NCBI GenBank assembly: GCA_036346375.1
Contig: CM070511.1
Location: 10,106,001 to 10,170,000 of the forward strand
Source: Guadua angustifolia
Lineage: Eukaryota; Streptophyta; Magnoliopsida; Poales; Poaceae
Direction: 5' to 3'
Length of the DNA stretch: 64,000 bases
Part shown: piece by piece, positions 11,931-23,809 of the stretch
Layout of the letters: each line of letters begins with the position of its first letter
Numbering within the stretch: position 1 is the stretch's first letter
Made by a program: the position numbers and the translations under genes
The notes under the pieces: model-generated
The model's database searches: none
What the model was told of the DNA's origin: nothing
Seen by the model: only the letters and a program-made list of their open reading frames with translations

Positions 11931-12693
11931 GCTAGCCTCCCGAGTCTTGAGAAATAAGAATTTATTACTTAAGGTTTTCATCTTCTTTGACTGTATAGGG
12001 TTACGCACCCATTATTTGACTGGTTTAGGCACTGATACAATAGGAGATCCTTACGATTCTCTTGATAACTAAACCAATGACTGATCGATTTTAATGTGCA
12101 TGGTATATAAAGGGGATGAAGGCATCCTTCTAAATTAAGAAAAAGATTTACTTTCAAGCTTTCTTTGAATGCTTTCAACTTTTCATCATCCACTCTTACT
12201 TCTTCCTCATTAATGATGATGAGGTTTATGATTTTAAGGGAAGATGGTGAAAAGTTGAAACACTTAAAGAGGTTTGAGGATAATATTTGATTCAAACTTC
12301 AAACTTTCTGCAAGCTTTCGGAGAGTCAATTGCATTCAAACTTTTTAGCTATCTGTGCTTCCCATCATCCTTATTCCCTCTGAGATAAGGGGGTTGATTA
12401 AGGGACGATGGTGAAAAGCATAGATAAATGAAAATATTTGAGGATAGGAAAATTTTATTTAAAAATCTTTTAATTTCAAGCCTTTTCTTAGTTTTTCAGG
12501 CTTTTTATCTTCCCTCCTTTTGTCATCTCCCATTAGATATGATGGAGAGTATGATTAAGGAAAGGCGATGAAAAGTTTGAAAGTCTAAAAGGGAGTTTGA
12601 TGATGTCAGGCTAAGTGTCAGTAGCCATTTATTGAAAAGCAGTCTACTTTTTCTTAGAAATTGAAATGGTGTCCAAACTTGTTAATCATTAGG

Positions 12694-12705
12694 CTATATA
12701 AAAGG
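12694..12705 (+). promoter_or_regulatory. TATA box for the antisense gene of element 1
   Basis: CTATATAAAAGG lies 120 bp before the ATG at 12814, on the strand opposite to the polyprotein. The second Tat element has the same arrangement at the same spacing (20819 to 20939). Confidence 0.6.
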
Positions 12706-12813
12706 AGGGTAAATCTGTTTGGATTTCTTATGTCCTTACTACTTTCAAGCATAAAATTTCCTTAAGCCCTTTCGCGTCTCCTAGACTTCATCTTTATCTT
12801 CTTCTCGAACTCA

Positions 12814-15813
12814 ATGGCTATGGATAAGTCCATCTTAACTATGGGGAGGATCAAGGAATTAGAAGACCAAGGTCTGATCCCTCCTCGCGCAATGCTGCGA
12901 TGGGAATCTAGCGGAGAGGACATGAAGACAGTGTCCCAGGAAGGATGCCTCGTGCTATTCTCCACTCAAGTAAGGTTAGGGTTTCGCTTCCCAGAGAGTG
13001 AGTGCTTAGCCAATGTGCTTGATCACTATGTGATCGAGTTGCATCATCTTCCTCTCAACTCTATCCTCATTCTAAGTGTTTTCTCACATCTTTGTGAGGC
13101 TTTCTTGGGGATTCCCTCTCTAGTTCGTATTTTCTGTTTCATTTGTCAATATACTAAAAATAGCAAAAGCCAAGATCTTTTCAGGAACGCCTATTTTAGG
13201 ATCTAATATAAAATGGCCTCACAATATCCTCCTTTCCCAACCAAAGATATCTGACATGATTATTAGAAGTATTGGTTCTACTAAAAAAATCCTGGAGGGA
13301 GCCATCTCTGTTTTACCGGGAAAGCGGCCCCGAGCTGGACCAAAGCCGAGACAAAGAGGGGGAAGGACTCACTAGTCCTTATCGAGGAGGAACAGGATAT
13401 TGTAAAAATTATCGAAAAGCTAGTGAACAAAGGTCTAATAATGGGGAAAAGATTATTTATGATTTCCTACTCCATAAGATTAGTCCTCTGAAGAGGCGGT
13501 GCCAATTTGCTTGGACGCTGGAAGGCGACTAGGATTCGACTAAGGACGAGGCTGGAGATAAGAAAACTTCTCCACTACTGACCTCCTCAGTTTTGATCGA
13601 AGGACTGTATTTATTTTTTTTATTTCTCCTATCAATGCTAACCGCCGAGGAGGCCTAGTTGAGAGTTGTGACTATGTTATGCATCTCTACCGATGAGTCC
13701 AACTAGGCTGCTTTGGACAAGTAGCCATTCAGTCTGATTGGGCAAATCGATGAGTTCATAAATGAACGCATCATGGTAAGTACCAATTTTTTATTCTTAG
13801 TCTAATTGCTTTTATGATTTTGACAATTGAATGTTTTTAGATGCATGGTTGGAAGAGACCTGCTGAGTAACCTAAGGTTTCAGCCTCAGCCCCTCTAGTC
13901 AAAAAATAAAGACTTGGGGTGCTCTGAAGACAATGGATCCTACTACTGCTGAGACTATTGCTGACCCGACTAGCACTAGTCAAACTTTGGTGCCGATCAG
14001 AGCTGTGCGCTCTAAGAACGCACATGGCCAAGCGCCAGGCAAGAAGGTGTCATTCACTGTGGGGACACAAACGAGGACTTCTTCCCAGGTGCACCCTAAA
14101 AAATAGTTAAACCACAATTGGGACCGTCAATGTCGACATCTTCCGACATCCTCCCTTTTTGTCCAGGGTAAGAGTGAGGATTCAGGGGATAATGTTCCTC
14201 TAATCATCAGGAGGAAAAGGAAGAATCCAAACCTGGATGCATAGGTGTCTTCACTAATATTATCCTGGGAGATAGACACGGGACTCCAATGCAAGTATGT
14301 AATTATATACCTTTTATTCTGAGCATTTATCTTCAGAACAATTTTTTTATTTTTTGGGTTATTTGCTCTTAGCCCCCAGGCAGCTACTCTTGGTCCTTCT
14401 AAGGACAAGGGACTGGTTGCGTAGGTTGGTATTGAGGCTGATCCACTGGTTGTCCCAGCGATAACTAGTGAGAAAAATGTCTTGGTCCCGACCGAAGAGG
14501 CTGCTTCAACCAGTGGACATGTAGACCCACTTAGCATTGAAGGTGAAAACCTTTCGACCATGAAGGAGGTTGATTCTTCTTCGACAATGATAACCGAAAT
14601 GGTCAAGACGATCGCCACAGTTGAGGCGGAGGCTTTTGCCAGTAGGGAGATCGAGGAACTCCCTTTTGCAGAGAAGACATTGGTCGCTCTGACCAGAGAG
14701 GAGGTATTGCCTGAAAGGGCAATCATTCGATCAATTGTCCTACCACTAGCCTCTTCCTCTAGTCAGTCTGACCAAACTGACTTCAAGCAAATTTTTGGCA
14801 AATTGCAAGCGAAGGTATTTATCTTTTCTCTTGTTCTTCTTTTTTTGAGAAAGATAACTCTTAATTTACTTGACTTTTTACTTTTTTATAGCATTCACAA
14901 GACATATTCGACTTGCTAAATCAGTAGGCAAGGATTTGGCAAAAGCCGAATTAGTAAAAATAAAAAAAGTAAGCATTAGCTTTTACTGTTATTTTTTCTT
15001 CTTTCTCTTATCCTTTGTGTTCTGATATATCTGCTTTGACATAGACAAGAAAAACAAATAAAAGAATTAGAGAAGCAACTCTTGGTCGCTCAAAATACCG
15101 CAAAGGGATATAAGTTTGATTTTATTGCTGCAAGAGATTACTATGATGACAAGGCTTCCAGACTCCACGAGGCTTTTGAAAGAAATGAGGAGAAACTCAA
15201 AAAGCTCTCGAAGGAGTATAAAAGTACAACAAGTAAAATAGAATTTTTTTATTTGTTTTTAAACTTGATTTTTGGAAAACTGAGAATATAATGTCAATCT
15301 TTGCAGACGTGAAAAAAATAATAAAGGCCAATGAATCTCAACTTTCTGCCTGGGAAGAAGAGAGAATAAAAGCTAAAGAATAGAGGTTGGTCATGAAGGA
15401 TGAAGTGGACAACTCACCGACCAACTGAAGATATTCGCCTCGGACTTGGCCACTGTTCAGAAAGGTAGGATATCTATACCCTGAACTTCATTCTTGAACA
15501 GCTTCAGAAGATCGTAACAAACTTAAAAAGAAAGGAGGTAAAACTTACAAATCCATCGTTTGATGAGCTGGTTGAGGGAGTGAACGATCAGATGAAGATC
15601 ATCTAGAAGCAAATCTCCAACTTGGCGCAAATTATGAAAGATGCACTTCAGACTTCAATTGCTTCCCAAGTAGGTAACCTCTTCATCAAGTTGAGGCACT
15701 CCTATAAGGATATAGTTGAACTGGAAAAACTAGTGCCTGACCTAAAGCTTAGAACTCAAGAGGAGATTAATAGGAAATGTGCAGAAGTAGCTTCTTCCGT
15801 GAGACATACATGA
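12814..15813 (+). pseudogene. antisense extra gene of element 1 (gypsy-type 'Transposase_28'-like protein)
   Basis: The first exon (12814-13206) encodes about 130 residues with the pattern of the plant 'putative gypsy type transposon' domain: GFRFPESE around residues 56-63, then LDHY, LHHLPLNSILILSVFSHLCEAFLGI. Pieces downstream, separated by intron-like AT-rich stretches and stops, give acidic low-complexity sequence (14482-14800) and coiled-coil segments rich in Glu and Lys (15082-15240, 15622-15813). Such proteins occur as additional, often antisense, genes of Tat-lineage retrotransposons; their role is unknown. It lies between the pol end and the 3' LTR, antisense to both. The exon joins are not resolved, and in-frame stops in the middle suggest decay. 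Confidence 0.65.
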
Positions 15814-16209
15814 GCAATGTAAAGATTACATATAAACAAAATGTATGATCTTATTGAAATAAATGAAAAAAGAATCTCTTTACAAACAACTATGTGTTCA
15901 AAATACAAATAGTTTAATGAGTGACGACCAGTTCTCTTTATGTAGTACTTAGTATTAACTTGCAGCAGATTAGAGATAAGGTCATGCTAGTGAGTTACAA
16001 TGCAGTAAGAACTGGCTTATAAGAAAAGTCCTTATTAGATGTTATCTCACAATCCAATCAGCAACTTTGTACATTGTGTTTAGAGAGGTCGGTCAAGTGA
16101 CGACTTTCGTGAGTTCCCACAGGATTATCAAAATAGATACAATTTAGAAAAAATGACGACTAAAGAGATGATATACATAAATGGAAAAAACAAAATTATT
16201 TACACATAA

Positions 16210-17300
16210 AATCTACGAAGATGCTGGATATTCCAAGTGTAAGATAGAATTCTTCCATCTTCCATAGCAAGACGAACAAAGCCTCTCATGCAATTGATAC
16301 TACAGTAAAGGGACCTTCCTATTTGGGAGATAATTTATGCAGATTAGACTGAATCTTGATACGACTTAGAACCAAATCTCCCACGTTTAATGTACGTGGT
16401 TGTACTATTTTATTATAATATCTTCTTAGGCCTTGTAGATAAGCCGTTGACTTGACCAATGCTCAGTCTTACTTTTCTTCTAAAGATTGATTTCATATTC
16501 GCATTGGTCTTCTTGATTAATCTGTTCATAGAGAGAGGTACGTGTAGATCCTAAATAAACTTCATTTGGCAACATAGCTTCTACTCCATAGACCAGTTGG
16601 AAAGGAGTTTCTTCTGTTGCCCTACTAGTCGTTGTTATAATGGCCTAGAGCACAGAGTAGAAGTCACCTACTTAAGCCCCCGAGCGTTTGGTAAGACGAT
16701 CAAACACTTTTTTCTTTATGCCTAGTATAATCTGGTCATTAGCTTTTTTAACTACTCTATTACTCTAAGGATGAACTACTGAAGCGTAATAAATCTTTGT
16801 GCCTATTTCATCATAGTAATCTTAAAATAGATCACTAACGAACTATGATCTATTATCAGTAATTAGTCGACTAGGTACACTAAATCTAGTGACTATATTT
16901 CTCACAAAGAATTTTTTTGCGGCTTGCGTTGTAATAGATACTACAGGTTCAACTTTGATCCATTTTGTGAATGTATCAATCGCAACAAATAGGAATTTGA
17001 ATCTGTTAGTTCCTCTTGGTAATGTCCTACTATATCAATCCCTCGTGTCAAAAATGGCCATACCAAAGGTATTACTTGCAGTTGATTAGCAGGTAAATGT
17101 ATTTGTTAAGCATAAAATTGACATCACTCGCAAATTTTCACAAGATGCATGGCATCCTGCAAAGTAGTTGGCCAATAAAAACCTTGTCGAAAAACTTTAC
17201 TGACCAATGTTATGTATGAAGCATGTGCTCCACATAAGCCCCTGTCTATCTCATTTAGCAATGTTTTCCCTGTTCCTAGGTTATACATCGCATGAGAATA
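16210..17300 (-). pseudogene. element 1 integrase, C-terminal part
   Basis: On the minus strand the sequence aligns with the integrase of element 2 (22461-23560): the zinc-binding region with a Tyr-Trp-Pro (GFYWPT) motif near 17180, then the core with an aspartate near 17070, then the chromodomain-less tail ending near 16210. Stop codons and frameshifts are frequent. At 17300 it stops abruptly at element 2; the N-terminal part resumes at 29573. Confidence 0.7.
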
Positions 17301-17305
17301 CCATG

Positions 17306-18386
17306 TGTCGGTGTTTCGTATAACCGGCAGCTAAATTTGTAGGTGTAGGGGGTCGCGCGTTCCCTCTCCTTGAATGGTTAGACGCAGGGAGTCCAAGATT
17401 TATACTGGTTCGGGCCGAATATCCCTACGTCCAGTTCGCGGTGGTGGTGTTTGTATTGCTATGGAGGTGCAGCAGGCTACACGGGGTAACAAGCGAGGGC
17501 TCAAGACAGACCTTGAGTGCCCGTTCGAGTGAGAGGAGCGAGGGGTCGGAGGCTCGGGAGTTAGGAGCGTTCGCCTGAGTCGGATGAAGGACTCAATCAC
17601 GAAGTGTGGGTTGGTTATCAGCTGGAGAGAGCTGCCCTTCCCGGAGGGCCCTGCCTCCCCTTATATAGGTGAGGGGAGCAGGTTACACGGGATTTTAGAA
17701 AAAGGGTGAGGGTATACAGCGTCCGGGAGTCCCGGTCTTCGGTCTTGGTGACTGACAGGTTCCTGTTTGCCCCACGCTGGGTCAGTAGACACAACGGATA
17801 GTGCTCCGTCGGGAAGGTGCGCGCTTGCCCTTTGGGCCTGTCAGACGGCGACGGCGTGAAGAGACAGGTGCTTGACTCTGGCGGCCCACTGACCGCCTAG
17901 GGAAGGAACCACCCATCCCATCATCGCCGTCATGTCCGTGGGGCAGGCGACCAGCTTGCCGTCGTCTGCCGACATGGCGAGGTCGCTGGTCGGCTCGTCG
18001 GGCCCTCGCTGAGGCCGGGTCGAGACTCAAGGGGCGCGGACCGGGTTTGGGTTGAGCCACGGAGGCGCGGACCCGTCTGGTCGGAGATGCTGGGCGCCGG
18101 ACCCGAAGCCTGGTCGGAGTCTTCTCGGTGGGCTTGATCGAGGCCGGAGATCTTTCGGGACCCGATGAAGCCTTCGGTTGAGGCTGGGCCTGGGACGGCC
18201 CATTGGGAATTCCGGCCAACGTTCCACGATAGTCCCATCGGTGAGGGACGGTGACTCGGGCAGCACTTCCTTCGATGCTCTGCTTCGCTGCCGACCGCGC
18301 CGCCATGTCCGAATGGCAGAGAGAGAAGCGATCTTGAAATAGATGTATACTTTGCTGTGGGGTACCCCTGGTACGAGTATTCGTCA
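17306..18386 (-). repeat. element 2, 3' LTR
   Basis: It aligns over its full length with 28493-29567. On the minus strand a TATA-like CTATATAAGG sits at about 17660-17669, so the LTR has a normal promoter position. By eye the two LTRs are roughly 95% alike, which would make this the younger of the two Tat insertions; this is an estimate, not a computation. Confidence 0.92.
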
Positions 18387-18401
18387 GTAGCCCCCGGGGC
18401 C
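18387..18401 (-). other. element 2 polypurine tract
   Basis: On the minus strand the bases just before the 3' LTR read GGCCCCGGGGGCTAC. A purine-rich tract at this place primes plus-strand synthesis in LTR retrotransposons. Element 1 has the related GGGAGGCTAGC in the same place. Confidence 0.65.
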
Positions 18402-18951
18402 ATCCTGGAGTGCGCGCGTTCCTGAATGGCCCGTTACCATCGACGGCGCGATCTTCTTGGTGGACGTGGCGACGCCTTGGCTTCCGACGCCGCGTAGCAA
18501 GGCCACTGGCTTTCAGGGGGCAGTGAAGGAACTCGTCGGTCGGCTAGGTCCGACAGCTCGGGCGGGTTACTCGCCGGTCTTGCGCCCTTGGGTGTAGCCC
18601 CTGCTGTGCCGGAGAGCCGGTCGGGGTTACCTTGGTCGGTGAAGATTTGACTAGGCGAGGCGAGCGGAATCATTTGGTCCGACCCTCCGGCATGCTTGTT
18701 GAAGTCGGGCGACGGAGTCCGACCGACTTGATCAGTGAGATCCGACTGGGGGCGCGCAAGCGGAGTTAATTGGCTCCGAACCCCCGAGCGGATCAAGAGG
18801 CTGGCCTGGTCGGTAGAACCCGACCAATTTGGTCGGCTAGTCGCGATCGGGTGCGCGCGAGTGCATCCAGTGGATGTAGCCCCTGAGCCCCCGAGCAGGT
18901 TGGAGAGCTGGTTGGGGGGTTATATTGGTCGGAATGCTGGTTTTACGTCTT

Positions 18952-19185
18952 AGCTGGACGCGGCCTTGCGGCGGGGATGTCCGAATGCCTCAGCGACGTT
19001 CCGGTTCCCGAGTGCCTGTTTTACATCGCAGCTGGACGCGGCCTTGCGGCAGGGATGTCCGAATGCCTCAGCGAGGTTCCGGTTCCCGAGTGCTCGTTTT
19101 ACATCGCAGTTGGACGCGGCCTTGCGGTAGGGATGTCCGAATGCCTCAGCGAGGTTCCGGTTCCCGAGTGCTCGTTTTACGTCGT
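18952..19185. repeat. tandem repeat, 78 bp x 3
   Basis: Units begin at 18952, 19030 and 19108, each with the motif GGACGCGGCCTTGCGG and differing at few positions. The period is a multiple of three, so open frames run through it, but I take it as a non-coding 3'-region repeat of the Tat element. Confidence 0.9.
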
Positions 19186-19194
19186 AGCTAGACG

Positions 19195-19299
19195 AGTTAG
19201 TTAGGCTGGTTTAACGCCGGAGATAGGCAAGTTAGTTAGGCTGGTTTAATGCCGGAGCTAGGCGAGTTAGTAGGGCTAGTTTAACGCCAGAGCTAGGCG
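19195..19299. repeat. tandem repeat, 35 bp x 3
   Basis: Units begin at 19195, 19230 and 19265 with AGTTAGT and contain GCTGGTTTAA or close variants. The array follows directly on the 78-bp array. Confidence 0.85.
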
Positions 19300-20262
19300 A
19301 TGGGCGCCCGCCCCAGTCCTCGCTCGCAAGGATATTCGCGGTGGAGTAGCCGCCTATCCCACGATACGCCCGTCCGCAGTGTGGGACCCGAGAGGGTGAG
19401 CAAGCGCGTGTTTACTAAGCGAGGTTTGAACACCGTGCTCGTGGAGCTACTAACGGGTTATCCGAGTGGGCCTGGAGATCACGCGACCTCCGGCGAGACG
19501 ATTCTGCGTCGGGTTGTCCGACTACCGGGACGCACTCCATAAAAACCTTTCTTTACTCGATCCCAGATCGGACCCCGAAGTCGCTCAGAACTCCTGGGCG
19601 CACTGGCTGCTACCCTTTCGAGGGGCTCCACGGGAGAGCGTGAAGTATGGTCTCGGACACGAGTTAAGGCGATTGAGTCGTCCGCCAACTCAACTAGGGG
19701 CCCGCTGGGGGCTCGCCTTGTCCTCGCCCCTCACTCAATTTTGTGCCGGGCGACCCCGAATCCACTCGGTGGATTAGGGCTTTCGAACTCGCGGCGCCGG
19801 ATCGGGTCCAAGCGTGAGCTGTAGAGTTTTCTCGCCACCTCGAGGCCGTTGCGGCCCGGTAGACTTTTCATACCTGTTTTGGCCCAGTCGGCCCGGCTCG
19901 GAGGTGGAGATCGAGAGGCTGCGAGGCGTCTCGCCCGGAGCGATGCCCTGACGCCTCCTGTCGGCATTTAATGCGCGTGCGAGAATTAAATGCGAAGCGA
20001 AATGATATGGAGCGATGCGTCTCACCAGCGGCGCGGCATGGCGGCCTGACGTGACGGGCGGCGCTTCAACCGAAGCGATGTCCGCTTGACCAACGTCCGA
20101 TCGGTCGACGCTTGTCCGGCTGGTGCATGTAGACTCAGTGCGCAGAGTGCTAGGGCACGCTCCTGCCTCTGCAATTGGCGCCTCCTTGCCTTCGCTTTTT
20201 CGCTTCTAGAGATACCGTGGCCCAGGTACGTTCCCGACCAACCGTGGGTCGCCCTGCACGAG

Positions 20263-20540
20263 CACTTCCTTCTACCACAAAGCACTTGTTTCGAGACCGT
20301 AGCTGCCAGGGCGTAGGCCATAGTACTTGGGTCGAAAGGGTTATCGCTTGGGGGAACCACATGGCTAGTCGGGTTGCCGACCCGCGTAAGCGTGTGAACT
20401 TGTAGCCCCCGAGCGGTGCGTGGCAACCAAGCTTGTGGTCGGCACACAGCTCTTGAACTCGGGGGGGGGGGGGGATTCGTGTGGAAACAAGAAGAAGTTT
20501 TAGGGCCAGAATCACCTTAACTTTTGCTCCTCATGTTGGA
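20263..20540. repeat. direct repeat flanking the antisense gene, left copy
   Basis: About 280 bp here match 22225-22498 in the same orientation. Shared landmarks are ACTTCCTTCT, GGGCGTAGGCC, TTGGGTCGA, AGCCCCCG and a CCTTAA motif at the end. The right copy overlaps the last codons of pol, so the left copy carries a decayed duplicate of the pol end. A run of 14 G occurs at 20461-20474 where the right copy has four. Confidence 0.7.
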
Positions 20541-20818
20541 GACGTTGTGGCTATTGGGACGCCATTTTGGGGCCGCCGCAGGCCCGCCCATGCCTTTTTG
20601 CTGTGTTAGCACAGCCGGTCCAGCCCAGGAGCCGAAACCGAAGAGCCGCGCTGCGCCCTGCCCGAAGCGAGTCCTTCCGCCCCTGCTGTCCCATCGCATT
20701 TTAATGCAAAGTGGAGGGAGTGGAGAGAATGCATCCCGTAACGCAGGATGTGGAGTTAATGCACACGCGGTGCTCTGGCTGGGGCGGCGCCCGCTTGGAG
20801 CGCTCCATCCCGCCTCTG

Positions 20819-20829
20819 CATATATATAG
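20819..20829 (+). promoter_or_regulatory. TATA box for the antisense gene of element 2
   Basis: CATATATATAG lies 120 bp before the ATG at 20939, on the strand opposite to gag-pol. It is far from the LTRs, so it would be an internal, independent promoter. Confidence 0.65.
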
Positions 20830-20938
20830 CATGAGGGGCATGAAAGCGGGCACGCCCAGCCAGTTGCCTTCGCTTGCTTGTCGTTCCGCGCTCTCCTTTG
20901 ACACAAAAGGGGGCGGCTCTTGCACTTTGGATCGACGA

Positions 20939-21999
20939 ATGGCGAGCGGCGGCGACGATCGGAGAGCCGACAAACGGGAGGCGTCGTCAGACCCCCGGGG
21001 TTCGGACCCCAAGAGGCCCCGCGCTGGCGCTAGCTCCTCCGCCGCCGCCTCGAGGGACAGGATCACTCTGCCCTCGTTGATCTTCCGCATCAGGAACCCT
21101 CTTGCGGAGTGAGTCCCTCTCGCTTGGTCTTGGTACGGCTTTGACCCTGTCTTATTGTCGCTGAGTTGCTTCTTTTTTCTCTCAGTGCTTCTGGTTCGAG
21201 CTCGCGCCAACAGTCCGCGGCGCCGCCGGCGGCCGCGATGACGGGAAGCAGACGCCGCCGAAGGGCCTCCGACGCCCCCCTGGTCGCTGCGGGTGGCCTC
21301 CCCAGGCGGGGTGGTCGGGCGGCGGATCTGGCGGTCGCGATGACAAGGCTGAAGGCCTCCTTCGACGTCCAGGCCGCAAAGGCCGCTTCCCACGAGGCGA
21401 ATGCGCTGTGGCAGCGGGCCCAATGCCGGGCCGCGGAGGTGGAGCTCGCCAAGACGCGCGAGGAGATTTTGGCGCTGCGGGCTCAGGCCGAGGTGGCCGA
21501 GGAGGAGCTCGCAAAAGCGCGCGAGGAGGTGGCGCCGCTGCGGGCTCGAGCCGAGGACCTCGGGGAGGAGCTGCCAGTTGCACGCGAGCGCCGGACTCGC
21601 ATGAAACCTTTATCCATGCTCCGCCCAGCCTTTGAGAGCATGGGCAGGAGCTCGAGTCATTGGGGGTGCGGTGAACCAATCACGGGGATATCTTGCCGCA
21701 AAGACGCCTTGCCTCTCCCTGTGGCGACGCCTGCCGACCTTCCCCGCGCCTTGCGCGAGCGCTCCGCCCGAGAGGGGTGGAGAGTTGCTGTCGACGTGGC
21801 GGAATACGTCTTGGCTCAGCTGGCCGCAATGCCTCGATCCAATGGCGCTGCCGCCAGATCGAGGGCGACGCTAACCGTCCGGCCCGAGTCGGGCGGTGGC
21901 GGGTTAGGCGCGGTCGTCGCGAAAGGCGACAATTCGCCATCGACGACGACTTCGCCGAATGATCCTCTAGGCGGCCGGGTCTCGCTTTTGTTTTTGTAG
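20939..21999 (+). pseudogene. antisense extra gene of element 2, coiled-coil protein
   Basis: Exon 1 (20939-21108) begins MASGGDDRRADKREASS; a 77-bp GT-AG intron (donor 21109, acceptor ending 21185, with a good pyrimidine tract) joins it in frame to exon 2 (21186 onward). Exon 2 is Arg- and Ala-rich, then has a clear heptad coiled coil with repeated EELAKAREE and AEVAEEEL-type segments at about 21430-21590. After about 21600 the family-like reading moves between frames, so the 3' part is probably broken. Compared with element 1, the N-terminal gypsy-type 'Transposase_28'-like domain is absent. Short or truncated forms of such antisense genes are known in Tat elements; function unknown. It lies between pol and the 3' LTR. 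Confidence 0.55.
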
Positions 22000-22224
22000 G
22001 ATGCAATGCATGTATATTTCATGTTGTGAACCTTGGGGGCTTCGCTTGACATTTTGCATTTCTCGTGATATGAGCGTTCGCCGAGCAACCGTAGCCCTTT
22101 AGGGATCATCGGGGTTTTTAGGGCGTAGGTCGCAGCGCTAACGCTTCGAGGAAAATGCAAGAATAGCAAGGGACTTTGCCGCCCAAAGACGCGTCCCGGA
22201 TTGGTCACGGATCGCATCGTGTGG

Positions 22225-22498
22225 GTACTTCCTTCTTCCGCAAAGTGCTACTTCGCAACCGTAGCCGCTGGGGCGTAGGCCGTAGCCTTTGGGTCGATTG
22301 GGTTACCGCTCGCGAGGGATCCAATGGCCGATCGGTGCGCTGACTTAAGTAGATATGCGAGCGAGAAGCCCCCGGACCGTGCGTGAGGACCAGGGTGCGG
22401 TCGGCACGCGTCGCTTCGAGCCCGGGGAATTCGATGGGAACGCGAGGATAAAGATGGAATTTAAGGGTAGAACCTCCTTAAGTTCTCAATATTCCAGG
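22225..22498. repeat. direct repeat flanking the antisense gene, right copy
   Basis: This is the partner of 20263-20540. It overlaps the last pol codons (stop at 22461-22463 on the minus strand) and the sequence just after them. The antisense gene lies wholly between the two copies. Confidence 0.7.
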
Positions 22499-23713
22499 CG
22501 TTGGATACAATGTTGCCATTGGCATCTTTGAGTCGGAAGGTACCAGGTCGGAGGACTTCCACAACGGTGAATGGACCTTCCCACGGAGGGGTTAGCTTGT
22601 GCCTGCCGACGTTGGACTGAACCTGGCGCAGGACCAGGTCGCCAACGTTGAAGGACCTCCCGCGGACCTGACGACCATGGTAGCGTTCGCAGCGTCTGCT
22701 GGTACTTGGCCGACTGCAGAATGGCCACGTCACGCGCCTCGTTGAGTTGGTCGATGGCGTCTTGTTGCGCCGAGCCGAGCCCCCTGCCTCGTCAAGGCTT
22801 GCGCCTTGGGGCGCCAGACTTCAGGTCGGCCGGCAGACGGCCGCACCAACACTAGGAAGAATGGTATAAACCCGGTCGATCGAGTCGGTGTAGTCCGCAG
22901 GCTCCAGAGAACGGAGGGCAGCTCGGCCGCCCATCGCCCCGTGAATTTCTTCAGGCGGCTGAAGATTCGCGGCTTAAGCCCTTGGAGGATCATGCCGTTC
23001 GCCCACTCGACCTGGTCGTTGGTCCGCGGGTGGGCTACAGCTGCCCAGTCGACGCGGATGTTGAAGTCGTCGCAGAACTCAAGGAACTCCTTCCCCGTGA
23101 ATTGCCTTTCGTTATCGGCGATGATGGAGTTCGGGACTCCAAACCGATAAACGATGTCGCGGAAGAAGTTTGCCGCCTGCGCCGAAGTGATGGTGGCAAC
23201 CGGCTTGGCTTCTATTCACTTAGTGAACTTGTCCACCACGACCAACAGGTGAGTCAAGCCCCCGGGCGCCTTTTTGAAGGGCCCGACCAGATCGAGTCCC
23301 CAAACGGCGAATGGCCAGGTGATGGGGATCGTCTGCAAGGCTTGTGCTGGAAGATGTGTCTGCCGGGCAAAGAACTGGCATCCTTCGCAGGTGCGCACTA
23401 TTTGCTCGGCATCGGCCACGGCGGTTGGCCAATAAAAGCCTTGGCGGAAGGCTTTCCCCACCAGGGAACGCGGCGCAGCATGGTGGCCACAGATCCCAGC
23501 GTGGATGTCGAGCAGCAACTGCTTCCCTTGGTCCGCCGGAACGCACTTCTGGAGGATCCCGGAGGGGCTGCTCTTGTAGAGATCTCGTTCGACCAGGACA
23601 AAGGACTTCGCCCACCGAGCAAGGCGTCGGGCCTCGGTTGGGTCGGCGGGGAGTGATCCGTCAGTCAACCGGTCGATGAAGGGCTTCCTCCAGTCTGACT
23701 CGGCCACGAGCAC
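22461..23713 (-). pseudogene. element 2 integrase
   Basis: Integrase inserts retrotransposon cDNA into the genome. Visible parts: the N-terminal zinc finger with HAG.CGHH and CEGC (H-H-C-C, 23560-23390), the core with Asp in GLDLVGPF (about 23290), a second Asp in IIADN (about 23120) and Glu in QVEWAN (about 23010), and the C-terminal tail with PPWEGPF and NLRRFYP, ending at 22461. Breaks: an in-frame TGA after KFTK (23216-23218) and at least one frame change near 22735. The three catalytic acidic residues are therefore present but not in one frame. It follows the RNase H domains. Confidence 0.85.
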
Positions 23714-23809
23714 GCCGTGGCCCGACCCGGAAGGTCCCGCGTCCGACTGTCCGGTAGTCGGAGCGGATGCACCCAGAGCGTCGGTCGGCTGCTCGGCCGG
23801 AGGGTCCAG

